Part shown: positions 51,263 to 64,000 of the stretch, one piece after another
Position numbering within the stretch: the first letter of the stretch is position 1
Layout: the number at the start of each line of letters is the position of its first letter
Assembly: GCA_037013495.1 (NCBI GenBank)
Contig: CM072801.1
Location: forward strand, 31,050,001 to 31,114,000
DNA length: 64,000 bases
From: Hippophae tibetana
Lineage: Eukaryota; Streptophyta; Magnoliopsida; Rosales; Elaeagnaceae
Direction: 5' to 3'
Notes under the pieces: generated by a model
Databases searched by the model: none
What the model saw: only the letters and a program-made list of their open reading frames with translations
Told to the model about the DNA's origin: nothing
Translations under genes and position numbers: made by a program

Positions 51263-53843
51263 AGGTTATTAATATTGGTCGTAGTATTAAACTATTGTAA
51301 CTTTTAATTCGTGCATCGAAATGACTATTGTACTGTATCAAATTGTAGCTCTTTCGATTCCCAAAAACACACTGCAAGAAAAGTTTAGTTATCCTCATTT
51401 TTTTTAACCAAAATTACTGTGTTTACACTACTTTCCAACCTCTAATAGATAGGTGGCATCTCATTGCGTTTTAAGCTGTTCTTGTTCTTTTGGGTTCAAA
51501 TTTGATCATCTTAACCCATTTCGAAACAATTTACTCATTCTTATTCTTTTGAGTTCCTAGTTTTTTCGCATAAAGGTTACGCATCATTTGGTATCAAAGC
51601 CTTTGTTGCTGAAAATATATTATCTATCTTCTTATATTTATTTTTTGAATTTTACATTTAAAAAACTTTTTCCATTGAATTTTCTGTGTTTTAATTAGGC
51701 ACAAATCACAAAGAGAGATAGATATTTGTATACCAAGTCTTGTGTTTCCTATTAATTTTGTTGTCATTATTTTGTCTTTCGATTTCATTTCCTTTCTTTC
51801 TTTAAATTCTTTGTACCTTTTTCTTGTGTAATGTTTTCTGTGTTCAAATATGTTTTTTTTATTGAAAGAGACTATAGAGATACTACAGTGCATAGTTTCA
51901 AGAAAAACTAGGTTATTAATATCGGTGGCAATATTAAACTGTTGTAACTTTTAATTTGTGGATCGAAATGACATTTATAATGTAGCAAATAGTACCTCTT
52001 TCGATTCCTAAAGAGAGAATGAAAGAATAGTTGAGTTATCGGTATTTTTTTAACCAAAATTACTTTGTTTACAATACTTGCCAACCTCTAATAGGTTGGT
52101 GGCATCTCATTGCATTGTTTTTAGTTCTTGTTCTTTTGGGTTCCAATTTGATCAACTTTACCCTTTTCTAAGCAATTTACTCATTCTTAATCCTTTGAGT
52201 TCCTATGTTGTTCGCCTAAAGGTTCTGCATCATTTGGTATCAAAGCCTTGGTTGCTAAAAATATGGTGTCTATCTTCATATATTCATTTTTTGAATTTTA
52301 CATTTAAAAAAACTTTGTCCATTAATTTTCTTTGCTTTCATAAGTAACAAAACACAAAGAAAGATAGATGTTTGTATAACAAGTCTTGTGTTTTCTTACA
52401 ATTTTGTATTCATTATTTTGTCTTTCGACTTAATTTCCTAGTTTTATTTAAATTCTTTGTACCTTTTTCTTGTTTTATGTTTTCTGTGTGCAACATATTT
52501 TTTCTTTTGAAAGAAACAATGGAGCTACAACATTTTGTAGTTTCAAGAAAAACTAGGTTATTAATATGGGTGGCAACTTTAAACTGTTGTAACTTTTAAT
52601 TCGTGCATCGAAATGACTATTGTACTGTATCAAATATTAGCTCTTTCGATTCCAAAAAAAAAAACTGCAAGAATAGTTTAGTTATCGGCATTTGTTTAAC
52701 CAAAATTACTTTGTTTACACTACTTTCCAACCACTAATAGATAGGTGGCATCTCATTGCGTTTAAAGCTGTTCTTGTTCTTTTGTGTTCAAATTTGATCA
52801 TCTTAACCCATTTCGAAGCAATTTACTCATTCCTAATCTTTTGAGTTCCTGGGTTGTTCGCATAAAGGTTCCACATATTTTGGTATCAAAGCCTTTGTTG
52901 CTGAAAATATGTTATCTATCTTCTTATATTTATTTTTTGAATTTTACATTTAAAAACACTTTGTCCATTGAATTTTCTGTGTTTTGATTAGGCACAAATC
53001 AAAAAGAAAGATAGATATTTGTATACCAAGTCTTGTGTTTTCTTTTAATTTTGTTGTTATTATTTTGTCTTTCGATTTCATTTCCTTTCTTTCTTTAAAT
53101 TCTTTGTAGCTTTTTCTTGTGTAATGTTTTCTGTGTTCAATTTTTTTTTATTGAAAGAGACTATAGAGATACTAGAGTTCATAGTTTCAAGAAAAACTAG
53201 GTTATTAATATCGGTGGCAATATTAAACTGTTGTAACTTTTAATTTGTGGATCGAAATGAAATTTATAATGTAGCAAATAGTACCTCTTTCGATTCCTAA
53301 AGAGACAATGAAAGAATATTTTAGTTATCGGTGTTTTTTTAACCAAAATTACTTTGTTTACAATTCTTGCCAACCTGTAATTGGTTGGTGGCATATCATT
53401 GCATTGTTTTCAGTTCTTGTTCTTTTGGGTTCCAATTTGATAATCTTTACCCTTTTCTAAGAAATTTACTCATTCTTAATCCTTTGAGTTCCTATGTTGT
53501 TCGCCTAAAGGTTCTGCATCATTTGGTATCAAAGCCTTGGATGATGAAAATATGGTGTCTATCTTCATATGTTCATTTTTTGAATTTTACATTTAAAAAA
53601 ACTTTGTCCATTTAATTTTCTTTGCTTTCATAAGTAAGAAACCACAAAGAAAGATAGATGTTTGTATAACAAGTCTTGTGTTTTCTTACAATTTTGTAGT
53701 CATTATTTTGTCTTTCGACTTAATTTCCTAGTTTTATTTAAATTCTTTGTACCTTTTTCTTGTTTTATGTTTTCTGTGTGCAACCAATTTTTTCTTTTGA
53801 AAGAAACAATAGAGCTACTGCATTTCGTACTTTGAAGAAAAAT

Positions 53844-56800
53844 AGGTTATTAATATGGGTGGCAACTTTAAACTGTTGTAACTTTTAATTCGTCCATCAA
53901 AATGACTATTGTACTGTATCAAATTGTAGCTCTTTCGATTCCCAAAAACACATTTCCAGAAAAGTTTAGTTATCGGCATTTTTTTCACCAAAATTACTTT
54001 GTTTACACTACTTTCCAACCTCTAATAGATAGGTGGCATCTCATTGCGTTTGAAGCTGTTCTTGTTCTTTTGGGTTCAAATTTGATCATCTTTACCCATT
54101 TCGAAACAATTTACTCATTCTTAATCTTTTGCGTTCTCAGGTTGTGCGCATAAAGGTTACGCATCATTTGGTATCAAAGCCTTTGTTGCTGAAAATATGT
54201 TATCTATCTTGTTATATTTCTTTTTTGAATTTTACATTTAAAAAAAAATTTCCATTCAATTTTCTGTGTTTTAATTAGGCACAAATCACAAAGAAAGATA
54301 GATATTGGTATACCAAGTCTTGTGTTTCCTATTAATTTTGTTGTCATTATTTTGTCTTTCGATTTCATTTCCTTTCTTTCTTTAAATTCTTTGTACCTTT
54401 TTCTTGTGTAATGTTTTCTAGGTTCAAATATGTTTTTTTTATTGAAAGAGACTATAGAGATACTACAGTTCATAGTTTCAAGAAAAACTAGGTTATTAAT
54501 ATCGGTGGCAATATTAAAATGTCGTAACTTTTAATATGTGGATCGAAATGACATTTATAATGTAGCAAATAGTACGTCTTTCGATTCCTAAAGAGATAAT
54601 GAAAGAATATTTTAGTTATCGGTATTTTTTTAACCAAAATTACTTTGTTTACAATTCTTGCCAACCTCTAATAGGTTGGTGGCATCTCATTGCATTGTTT
54701 TCAGTTCTTGTTCTTTTGGGTTCCAATTTGATCATCTTTACCCTTTTCTAAGCAATTTACTCATTCTTAATCCTTTGAGTTCCTATGTTGTTCGCCCAAA
54801 GGTTCTGCATCATTTGGTATCAAAGCCTTGGATGCTGAAAATATGGTGTCTATCTTCATATGTTCATTTTTTGAATTTTACATTTAAAAAAACTTTGTCC
54901 ATTTAATTTTCTTTGCTTTCATAAGTAAGAAACCACAAAGAAAGATAGATGTTTGTATAACAAGTCTTGTGTTTTCTTACAATTTTGTAGTCATTATTTT
55001 GTCTTTCGGCTTAATTTCCTAGTTTTATTTAAATTCTTTGTACCTTTTTCTTGTTTTATGTTTTCTGTGTGCAACCTATTTTTTCTTTTGAAAGAAACAA
55101 TAGCGCTACTGTATTTCGTAGTTTCAAGAAAAACTAGGTTATTGATATGGGTGGCAACATTAAACTGTTGTAACTTTTAATTCGTGCATCGAAATGACTA
55201 TTGTACTGTATCAAATTGTAGCTCTTTCGATTCCCAAAAACACACTGCAAGAAAAGTTTAGTTATCGTCATTTTTTTAACCAAAATAACTTTGTTTACAC
55301 TACTTTCCAACCTCTAATAGATAGGTAGCATCTCATTGCGTTTAAAGCTGTTCTTGTTCTTTTGTGTTCAAATTTGATCATCTTAACCCATTTCGAAGCA
55401 ATTTACTCATTCCTAATCTTTTGAGTTCCTGGGTTGTTCGCAGAAAGGTTCCACATATTTTGGTATCAAAGCCTTTGTTGCTGAAAATATGTTATCTATC
55501 TTCTTATATTTATTTTTTGAATTTTACATTTAAAAACACTTTTTCCATTGAATTTTCCGTGTTTTGATTAGGCACAAATCAAAAAGAAAGATAGATATTT
55601 GTATACCAAGTCTTGTGTTTCCTATTAATTTTGTTGTCATTTTTTTGTCTTTCGATTTCATTTCCTTTCTTTCTTTAAATTCTTTGTACCTTTTTCTTGT
55701 GTAATGTTTTCTGTGTTCAAATATGTTTTTTTTATTGAAAGAGACTATAGAGATACTAGAGTTCGTAGTTTCAAGAAAAACTAGGTTATTAATATCGGTG
55801 GCAATATTAAACTGTTGTAACTTTTAATTTATGGATCGAAATGACATTTGTAATGTAGCAAATAGTACCTCTTTCGATTCCTAAAGAGACAATGAAAGAA
55901 TATTTTAGTTATCGGTATTTTTTTAACCAAAATTACTTTGTTTACAATTCTTGCCAACCTCTAATAGGTTGGTGGCATCTCATTGCATTGTTTTCAGTTC
56001 TTATTCTTTTGGGTTCCAATTTGATCATCTTTACCCTTTTCTAAGCAATTTACTCATTCTTAATCCTTTGAGTTCCTATGTTGTTCGCCCAAAGGTTCCG
56101 CATCATTTGGTATCAAAGCCTTGGATGCTGAAAATATGGTGTCTATCTTCATATGTTCATCTTTTGAATTTTACATTTAAAAAAACTTTGTCCATTTAAT
56201 TTTCTTTGCTTTCATAAGTAAGAAACCACAAAGAAAGATAGATGTTTGTATAACAAGTCTTGTGTTTCCTTACAATTTTGTAGTCATTATTTTGTCTTTC
56301 GACTTAATTTCCTAGTTTTATTTAAATTCTTTGTACCTTTTTCTTGTTTTATGTTTTCTGTGTGCAACCTATTTTTTCTTTTGAAAGAAACAATAGAGCT
56401 ACTGCATTTCGTAGTTTCAAGAAAAACTAGGTTATTAATATGGGTGGCAACTTAACACTGTTGTAACTTTTAATTCGTCCATCAAAATGACTATTGTGCT
56501 GTATCAAATTGTAGCTCTTTCGATTCCCAAAAACACACTTCCAGAAAAGTTTAGTTATCGGCCTTTTTTTAACCAAAATTACTTTGTTTACACTACTTTC
56601 CAACCTCTAATAGATAGGTCGCATCTCATTGCGTTTGAAGCTGTTCTTGTTCTTTTGGGTTCTAATTTGATCATCTTAACCCATTTCGAAACAATTTACT
56701 CATTCTTAATTTTTTGCGTTCTCATGTTGTTCGCATAAAGGTTACGCATCATTTGGTATCAAAGCCTTTCTTGCTGAAAATATGTTATCTATCTTGTTAT

Positions 56801-57721
56801 ATTTCTTTTTTGAATTTTACATTTAAAAAAACTTTTTCCATTGAATTTTCTGGGTTTTAATTAGGCACAAATCACAAAGAAAGATAGATATTTGTATACC
56901 AAGTCTTGTGTTTCCTATTAATTTTGTTGTCATTATTTTGTCTTTCGATTTCATTTCCTTTCTTTCTTTAAATTCTTTGTACCTTTTTCTTGTGTAATGT
57001 TTTCTGGGTTCAAATATGTTTTTTTTATTGAAAGAGACTATAGAGATACTACAGTTCATAGTTTCAAGAAAAAATAGGTTATTAATATCGGTGGCAATAT
57101 TAAAATGTTGTAACTTTTAATATGTGGATCGAAATGACATTTATAATGTAGCAAATAGTACGTCTTTCGATTCCTAAAGAGATAATGAAAGAATATTTTA
57201 GTTATCGGTATTTTTTTAACCAAAATTACTTTGTTTTCAATTCTTGCCAACCTCTAATAGGTTGGTGGCATCTCATTGCATTGTTTTCAGTTCTTGTTCT
57301 TTTGGGTTCCAATTTGATCATCTTTACCCTTTTCTAAGCAATTTACTCATTCTTAATCCTTTGAGTTCCTATGTTGTTCGCCCAAAGGTTCTGCATCATT
57401 TGGTATCAAAGCCTTGGATGCTGAAAATATGGTGTCTATCTTCATATGTTCATTTTTTGAATTTTACATTTAAAAAAACTTTTTCCATTTAATTTTCTTT
57501 GCTTTCATAAGTAAGAAACCACAAAGAAAGATAGATGTTTGTATAACAAGTCTTGTGTTTTCTTACAATTTTGTAGTCATTATTTTGTCTTTCGACTTAA
57601 TTTCCTAGTTTTATTTAAATTCTTTGTACCTTTTTCTTGTTTTATGTTTTCTGTGTACAACCTATTTTTTCTTTCGAAAGAAACAATAGCGCTACTGCAT
57701 TTCGTAGTTTCAAGAAAAACT
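53844..57721 (+). repeat. Four-monomer (~2,586 bp) repetition within domain II
   Basis: Units at 53844 and 54490 pair with those at 56429 and 57076. They share TCCATCAAAATGAC, CACATTTCCAG or CACACTTCCAG, TTGCGTTCTCA, and in the E unit AATATGTGGATCG. The units at 54490 and 55136 also pair with 60947 and 61593 at a ten-monomer offset (6,457 bp), sharing GGTAGCATCTC and TTTTGTGTTC. Confidence 0.7.
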
Positions 57722-58183
57722 AGGTTATTGATATGGGTGGCAACATTAAACTGTTGTAACTTTTAATTTGTGCATCGAAATGACTATTGTACTGTATCAA
57801 ATTGTAGCTCTTTCGATTCCTAAAAACACACTGCAAGAATACTTTAGTTATCGGCATTTTTTTAACCAAAATTACTTTGTTTACACTACTTTCCAACCTG
57901 TAATAGATAGGTGGCATCTTATTGCGTTTTAAGCTGTTTTTGTTGTTTTTGGTTCTAATTTGATCATCTTAACCCATTTCGAAGCAATTTACTCCTTCTT
58001 AATCTTTTGAGTTCCTAGGTTTTTCGCATAAAGGTTCCGCAACATTTGGTATCAAAGCCTTTGTTGCTACAATTATGTTATCTATCTTCTTATATTTATT
58101 TTTTAAATTTTACATTTAAAAAAACTTTTTCCATTGAATTTTCTGTGTTTTGATTAGGCACAAATCACAAAGAAAGATACATA

Positions 58184-58195
58184 TTGGTATACCAA
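58184..58195. repeat. 12-bp perfect palindrome TTGGTATACCAA in some D units
   Basis: The palindrome arises where the usual TTTGTATACCAA changes one base. Other copies are at 54305-54316, 62055-62066 and 63341-63352, all in D units. Most other D and domain I units have the imperfect form. Confidence 0.7.
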
Positions 58196-61100
58196 GTCTT
58201 GTGTTTCTATTAATTTTGTTGTCATTATTTTGTCTTTCGATTTCATTTCCTTTCTTTCTTTAAATTCTTTGTACCTTTTTCTTGTGTAATGTTTTCTGTG
58301 TTCAATTTTTTTTTATTGAAAGAGACTATAGAGATACTAGAGTTCGTAGTTTCAAGAAAAACTTGGTTATTAATATCGGTGGCAATATTAAACTGTTGTA
58401 GCTTTTAATTTGTGGATCGAAATGACATTTATAATGTAGCAAATAGTACCTCTTTCGATTCCTAAAGAGACAATGAAAGAATAGTTTAGTTATCGGTATT
58501 TTTTTAACCACAATTACTTTGTTTACAATTCTTGCCGACCTCTAATAGGTTGGTGGCATCTCATTGCATTGTTTTCAGTTCTTGTTCTTTTGGGTTCCAA
58601 TTTGATCATCTTTACCCTTTTCTAAGAAATTTACTCATTCTTAATCCTTTGAGTTCCTATGTTGTTCGCCTAAAGGTTCTGCATCATTTGGTATCAAAGA
58701 CTTGGATGATGAAAATATGGTGTCTATCTTCATATGTTCATTTTTTGAATTTTACATTTAAAAAAACTTTTTCCATTTAATTTTCTTTGCTTTCAGAAGT
58801 AACAAACCGCAAATAAAGATAGATCTTTGTATAACAATTCTTGTGTTTTCTTACAATTTTGTAGTCATTATTTTGTCTTTCGACTTTATTTCCTAGTTTT
58901 ATTTAAATTCTTTGTACCTTTTTCTTGTTTTATGTTTTCTGTCTGCAACCTATTTTTTCTTTTGAAATAAACAATAGAGCTACTGCATTTCGTACTTTCA
59001 AGAAAAACTAGGTTATTAATATGGGTGGCAACTTTAAACTGTTGTAACTTTTCATTCGTGCAGCGAAATGACTATTGTACTGTATCAAATTGTAGCTCTT
59101 TCGATTCCCAAAAACACACTGCAAGAAAAGTTTAGTTATCGGCATTTTTTTAACCAAAATTACTTTGTTTACACTACTTTCCAACCTCTAATAGATAGGT
59201 GGCATCTCATTGCGTTTTAAACTGTTCTTGTTCTTTTGGGTTCAAATTTGATCATCTTAACCCATTTCGAAACAATTTACTCATTTATAATCTTTTGAGT
59301 TCCTAGGTTGTTCGCATAAAGGTTACGCATCATTTGGTATCAAGGCCTTTGTTGCTGAAAATATGTTATCTATCTTCTTATATTTATTTTTTGAATTTTA
59401 CATTTAAAAAAACATTTTCCATTGAATTTTCTGTGTTTTAATTTGGCACAAATCACAAAGAAAGATAGATATTTGTATACCAAGTCTTGTGTTTCCTATT
59501 AATTTTGTTGTCATTATTTTGTCTTTCGATTTCATTTCCTTTCTTTCTTTAAATTCTTTGTACCTTTTTCTTGTGTAATGTTTTCTGTGTTCAAATATGT
59601 TTTTTTTATTGAAAGAGACTATAGAGATACTACAGTTCATAGTTTCAAGAAAAACTAGGTTATTAATATCGGTGGCAATATTAAACTGTTGTAACTTTTA
59701 ATTTGTGGATCGAAATGACATTTATAATGTAGCAAATAGTACGTCTTTCGATTCCTAAAGAGACAATGAAAGAATATTTTAGTTATCGGTATTTTTTTAA
59801 CCAAAATTACTTTGTTTACAATTCTTGCCAACCTCTAATAGGTTGGTGGCATCTCATTGCATTGTTTTCAGTTCTTGTTCTTTTGGGTTCCAATTTGATC
59901 ATCTTTAACCTTTTCTAAGCAATTTACTCATTCTTAATCCTTTGAGTTCCTATGTTGTTCGCCCAAAGGTTCTGCATCATTTGGTATCGAAGCCTTGGTT
60001 GCTGAAAATATGGTGTCTATCTTCATATATCCATTTTTGAATTTTACATTTAAAAAAACTTTGTCCATTTAATTTTCTTTGCTTTCATAAGTAACAAACC
60101 GCAAAGAAAGATAGATATTTGTATAACAAGTCTTGTGTTTTCTTACAATTTTGTAGTCATTATAGTGTCTTTCGACTTAATTTCCTAGTTTTATTTAAAT
60201 TCTTTGTACCTTTTTCTTGTTTTATGTTTTCTATGTGCAACCTATTTTTTTCTTTTGAAAGAAACAATAGAGCTACTGCATTTCGTAGTTTCAAGAAAAA
60301 CTAGGTTATTAATATGGGTGGCAACATTAAACTGTTGTATCTTTTAATTCGTGCATCGAAATGACTATTGTACTGTATCAAATTGTAGCTCTTTCGATTC
60401 CTAAAAACACACTGCAAGAATAGTTTAGTTATCGGCATTTTTTTAACCAAAATTACTTTGTTTACACTACTTTCCAACCTCTAATCGATAGGTGGCATCT
60501 CATTGCGTTTTAAGCTGTTTTTGTTGTTTTGGGTTCTAATTTGATCATCTTAACCCATTTCGAAACAATTTACTCCTTCTTAATCTTTTGAGTTCCTAGG
60601 TTGTTCGCATAAAGGTTCCGCAACATTTGGTATCAAAGCCTTTGTTGCTGCAAATATGTTATCTATCTTCTTATATTTATTTTTTGAATTTTACATTTAA
60701 AAAAACTTTTTCCATTGAATTTTCTGTGTTTTGATTAGGCACAAATCACAAAGAAAGATAGATATTTGTATACCAAGTCTTGTGTTTCCTATTAATTTTG
60801 TTGTCATTATTTTGTCTTTCGATTTCATTTCCTTTCTTTCTTTAAATTCTTTGTACCTTTTTCTTGTGTAATGTTTTCTGTGTTCAATTTTTTTTTTATT
60901 GAAAGAGACTATAGAGATACTACAGTTCATAGTTTCAAGAAAAACTAGGTTATTAATATCGGTGGCAATAGTAAACTGTTGTAACTTTTAATTTGTGGAT
61001 CGAAATGAAATTTCTAATGTAGCAAATAGTACGTCTTTCGATTCCTAAAGAGACAATGAAAGAATATTTTAGTTATCGGTATTTTTTTAACCAAAATTAC

Positions 61101-61271
61101 TTTGTTTACAATTCTTGCCAACCTCTAATAGGTTGGTGGCATCTCATTGCATTGTTTTCAGTTCTTGTTCTTTTGGGTTCCAATTTGATCATCTTTACCC
61201 TTTTCTAAGCAATTTACTCATTCTTAATCCTTTGAGTTCCTATGTTGTTCGCCCAAAGGTTCTGCATCATT

Positions 61272-61284
61272 TGGTATCAAAGCC
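61272..61284 (+). other. Primer-binding-site-like motif, late E-type
   Basis: The 13-mer is unchanged but the following bases have become TTGGATGC. The core has thus outlasted its flank in this younger subfamily. Confidence 0.5.
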
Positions 61285-63523
61285 TTGGATGCTGAAAATA
61301 TGGTGTCTATCTTCATATGTTCATTTTTTGAATTTTACATTTAAAAAAACTTTGTCCATTTAATTTTCTTTGCTTTCATAAGTAAGAAACCACAAAGAAA
61401 GATAAATGTTTGTATAACAAGTCTTCTGTTTTCTTACAATTTTGTAGTCATTATTTTGTCTTTCGACTTAATTTCCTAGTTTTATTTAAATTCTTTGTAC
61501 CTTTTTCTTGTTTTATGTTTTCTGTGTGCAACCTATTTTTTCTTTTGAAAGAAACAATAGCGCTACTGCATTTCGTAGTTTCAAGAAAAACTAGGTTATT
61601 GATATGGGTGGCAATATTAAACTGTTGTAACTTTTAATTCGTGCATCGAAATGACTATTGTACAGCATCAAATTGTAGCTCTTTCGATTCCCAAAAACAC
61701 ACTGCAAGAAAAGTTTAGTTATCGTCATTTTTTTAACCAAAATTACTTTGTTTACACTACTTTACAACCTCTAATACATAGGTAGCATCTCATTGCGTTT
61801 AAAGCTGTTCTTGTTCTTTTGTGTTCAAATTTGATCATCTTAACCCATTTCGAAGCAATTTACTCATTCCTAATCTTTTGAGTTCCTGGGTTGTTCGCAT
61901 AAAGGTTCCACATATTTTGGTATCAAAGCCTTTGTTGTTGAAAATATGTTATCTATCTTCTTATATTTATTTTTTAAATTTTACATTTAAAAAAACTTTT
62001 TCCATTGAATTTTCTGTGTTTTGATTAGGCACAAATCACAAAGAAAGATACATATTGGTATACCAAGTCTTGTGTTTCTATTAATTTTGTTGTCATTATT
62101 TTGTCTTTCGATTTCATTTTCTTTCTTTCTTTAAATTCTTTGTACCTTTTTCTTGTGTAATGTTTTCTGTGTTCAAATTTTTTTTATTGAAAGAGACTAT
62201 ATAGATACTATAGTTCATAGTTTCAAGAAAAACTAGGTTATTAATATCGGTGGCAATAGTAAACTGTTGTAACTTTTAATTTGTGGATCGAAATGACATT
62301 TCTAATGTAGCAAATAGTACGTCTTTCGATTCCTAAAGAGACAATGAAAGAATAGTTTAGTTATCGGTATTTTTTTAACCAAAATTACTTTGTTTACAAT
62401 TCTTGCCAACCTCTAATAGGTTGGTGGCATCTGATTGCATTGTTTTCAGTTCTTGTTCTTTTGGGTTCCAATTTGATCATCTTAACCCTTTTCTAAGCAA
62501 TTTACTCATTCTTAATCCTTTGAGTTCCTATGTTGTTCGCCCAAAGGTTCTGCATCATTTGGTATCAAAGCCTTGGATGCTGAAAATATGGTGTCTATCT
62601 TCATATGTTCAATTTTTGAATTTTACATTTAAAAAAACTTTGTCCATTTAATTTTCTTTGCTTTCATAAGTAACAAACCACAAAGAAAGATAGATGTTTG
62701 TATAACAAGTCTTGTGTTTTCTTACAATTTTGTAGTCATTATTTTGTCTTTCGACTTAATTTCCTAGTTTTATTTAAATTCTATGTACCTTTTTCTTGTT
62801 TTAAGTTTTCTGTGTGCAACCTATTTTTTCTTTTGAAACAAACAATAGAGCTACTGCATTTCGTAGTTTCAAGAAAAACTAGGTTATTAATATGGGTGGC
62901 AATATTAAACTGTTGTAACTTTTAATTCGTGCTTCGAAATGACTATTGTACTGTATCAAATTGTAGCTCTTTCGATTCCTTAAAACACACTGCAAGAATA
63001 GTTTAGTTATCGGCATTTTTTAACCAAAATTACTTTGTTTACACAACTTTCCAACCTGTAATAGATAGGTGGCATCTCATTGCGTTTTAAGGTGTTATTG
63101 TTTTTTGGGTACTAATTTGATCATCTTAACCCATTTCGAAGTAATTTACTCATTCTTAATCTTTTGAGTTCCTAGGTTGTTCGCATAAAGGTTCCGCAAC
63201 ATCTGGTATCAAATCCTTTGTTGCTGAAAATATGTTATCTATCTTCTTATATTTATTTTTTGAATTTTATATTTAAAAAAACTTTTTCCATTGAATTTTC
63301 TGTGTTTTGATTAGGCACAAATCACAAAGAAAGATACATATTGGTATACCAAGTCTTGTGTTTCCTATTAATTTTTTTGTCATTATTTTGCCTTTCGATT
63401 TCATTTCCATTCTTTCTTTAAATTGTTTGTACCTTTTTCTTGTGTAATGTTTTCTGTGTTCAAATTTTTTTTTTATTGAAAGAGACTATAGAGATACTAT
63501 ACTTCATAGTTTCAAGAAAAACT

Positions 63524-64000
63524 AGGTTGTTAATATCGGTGGCAATATTAAACACTTGTAACTTTTAATTTGTGGATCGAAATGACATTTATAATGTAGC
63601 AAATAGTACCTGTTTCGATTCCTAAAGAGAAAATGAAAGAATATTTTAGTTATCGGCATTTGTTTAACCAAAATTACTTTTTTTACAATACTTGCCAACT
63701 TCTAATAGGTTGGTGGCATCTCATTGCATTGTTTTCAGTTCTTGTTCTTTTGGGTTCCAAAAAGATCATCTTAACCCTTTTCTAAGCAATTTACTCATTC
63801 TTAATCCTTTGAGTTCTTATGTTGTTCGCCTAAAGGTTCCGCATCATTTGATATGAAAGCCTTGGTTGCTGAAAATATGGTGTCTATCTTCATATATTCA
63901 TTTTTGAAATTTACATTTAAAAAAACTTTGTCCATTTAATTTTCTTTGCTATCATAAGTAACAAACCGCAAAGAAAGATAGATGTTTGTATAACAAGTCT
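63524..64000 (+). repeat. Partial E monomer 100, cut by the window edge
   Basis: 477 bp of an E unit are present. Its primer-binding-site-like motif is eroded to TGATATGAAAGCC (about 63848-63860). It has AAAAAGATCATC where other units have AATTTGATCATC. Confidence 0.9.

Larger units (their letters stand above)
1..64000 (+). repeat. Satellite DNA array, ~645-bp monomer, 99 complete units plus one partial
   Basis: The anchor AGGTTATTAAT (with small variants) recurs about every 645 bp, always on this strand. Monomer starts are 1, 647, 1293, 1939, 2585, 3230, 3876, 4522, 5166, 5810, 6455, 7098, 7744, 8388, 9034, 9678, 10324, 10969, 11613, 12259, 12903, 13549, 14195, 14838, 15480, 16124, 16770, 17417, 18060, 18703, 19350, 19998, 20644, 21287, 21930, 22576, 23221, 23866, 24510, 25156, 25800, 26445, 27090, 27734, 28380, 29023, 29668, 30311, 30956, 31600, 32244, 32890, 33534, 34180, 34824, 35469, 36113, 36757, 37402, 37975, 38621, 39269, 39915, 40562, 41208, 41855, 42498, 43143, 43789, 44433, 45079, 45725, 46368, 46986, 47631, 48277, 48895, 49355, 50000, 50645, 51263, 51910, 52555, 53199, 53844, 54490, 55136, 55783, 56429, 57076, 57722, 58364, 59010, 59657, 60303, 60947, 61593, 62235, 62881 and 63524. 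There is no inverted unit and no interruption by unrelated DNA. Open frames of 61-179 codons on both strands recur at this period, change with homopolymer indels, and have low-complexity F/S/L-rich products, so I treat none as genes. Confidence 0.98.
37402..64000 (+). repeat. Domain II: diverged satellite block with D/E dimer (~1,291 bp) higher-order repeat
   Basis: Monomers 59-100 differ clearly from domain I and fall into two types. D has TTGTACTGTATCAAATTG near offset 65-85, a CACACTGCAAG word and a GTTCCTAGGTTGTTCGC stretch, and its right third resembles domain I. E has TATAATGTAGCAAATAG, then GTTCCTATGTTGTTCGCC, AATATGGTGTC or AATATGGTATC, and a distinctive right third (CATAAGTAACAAACC, CGACTTAATTTCCTAG). 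D and E alternate at starts 39915 (D), 40562 (E), 41208 (D) and so on to 63524 (E). From about 49.4 kb the E units share a further change (TTTGTGGATCGAAATGAC), marking a younger subfamily. Confidence 0.88.

Noticed and set aside
1-64000. CRISPR array or bacterial repeat system
   Set aside because: The repeats are 645 bp and contiguous, with no short repeat/unique spacer pattern and no cas-like genes.
1-64000. CENP-B-box-like motif that would mark a centromeric satellite
   Set aside because: I looked for TTCG...CGGG arrangements and found none. Chromosomal location cannot be told from the sequence.

Overview
The whole window is one uninterrupted satellite DNA array. All 64 kb consist of head-to-tail copies of a single A+T-rich unit of about 645 bp, all in the same orientation. 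I placed the repeating anchor AGGTTATTAAT 100 times, giving 99 monomers that start and end inside the window and one 477-bp piece at the right end. Most monomers are 642-648 bp. Five are shortened (573, 618, 618, 460 and 618 bp). No unique flanking DNA is present at either end, so the array continues on both sides. I find no believable protein gene, tRNA, rRNA, CRISPR array or intact transposon. The many 60-180 codon open frames recur at the monomer period and are by-products of the repeat.

Organism: a tandem array of this size and unit length indicates eukaryotic nuclear heterochromatin. A plant is my best guess. Most monomers carry TGGTATCAAAGCC, which differs at one base from the initiator-methionine-tRNA primer-binding site typical of plant LTR retrotransposons, and it sits two bases after a CATCA that would suit an LTR 3' end. 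This suggests the unit was built from the LTR/leader region of a retroelement. That origin is inference.

Layout: domain I (1 to about 37,400) has closely similar monomers of types I call A, B, C and F. At 1-12.9 kb they mix in dimers and trimers, with a nine-monomer duplication. At 12.9-21.9 kb there are three copies of a tetramer/pentamer higher-order repeat. At 21.9-37.4 kb a B3-type monomer alternates with C or F, overlaid by nested recent duplications (offsets 9,024, 4,510 and 1,288 bp). Domain II (about 37,400 to 64,000) is more diverged. It is a two-monomer (about 1,291 bp) higher-order repeat of types D and E, strictly alternating from 39,915 to the end. All the shortened monomers lie in it, between 37.4 and 51.3 kb. 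The monomer at 37,402 is a mosaic joining the two domains.

No genes work together here. What can be read is the history of the array: homopolymer slippage, microhomology deletions, unequal crossover and block duplication of two to fourteen monomers. All similarity statements were made by eye without alignment software.
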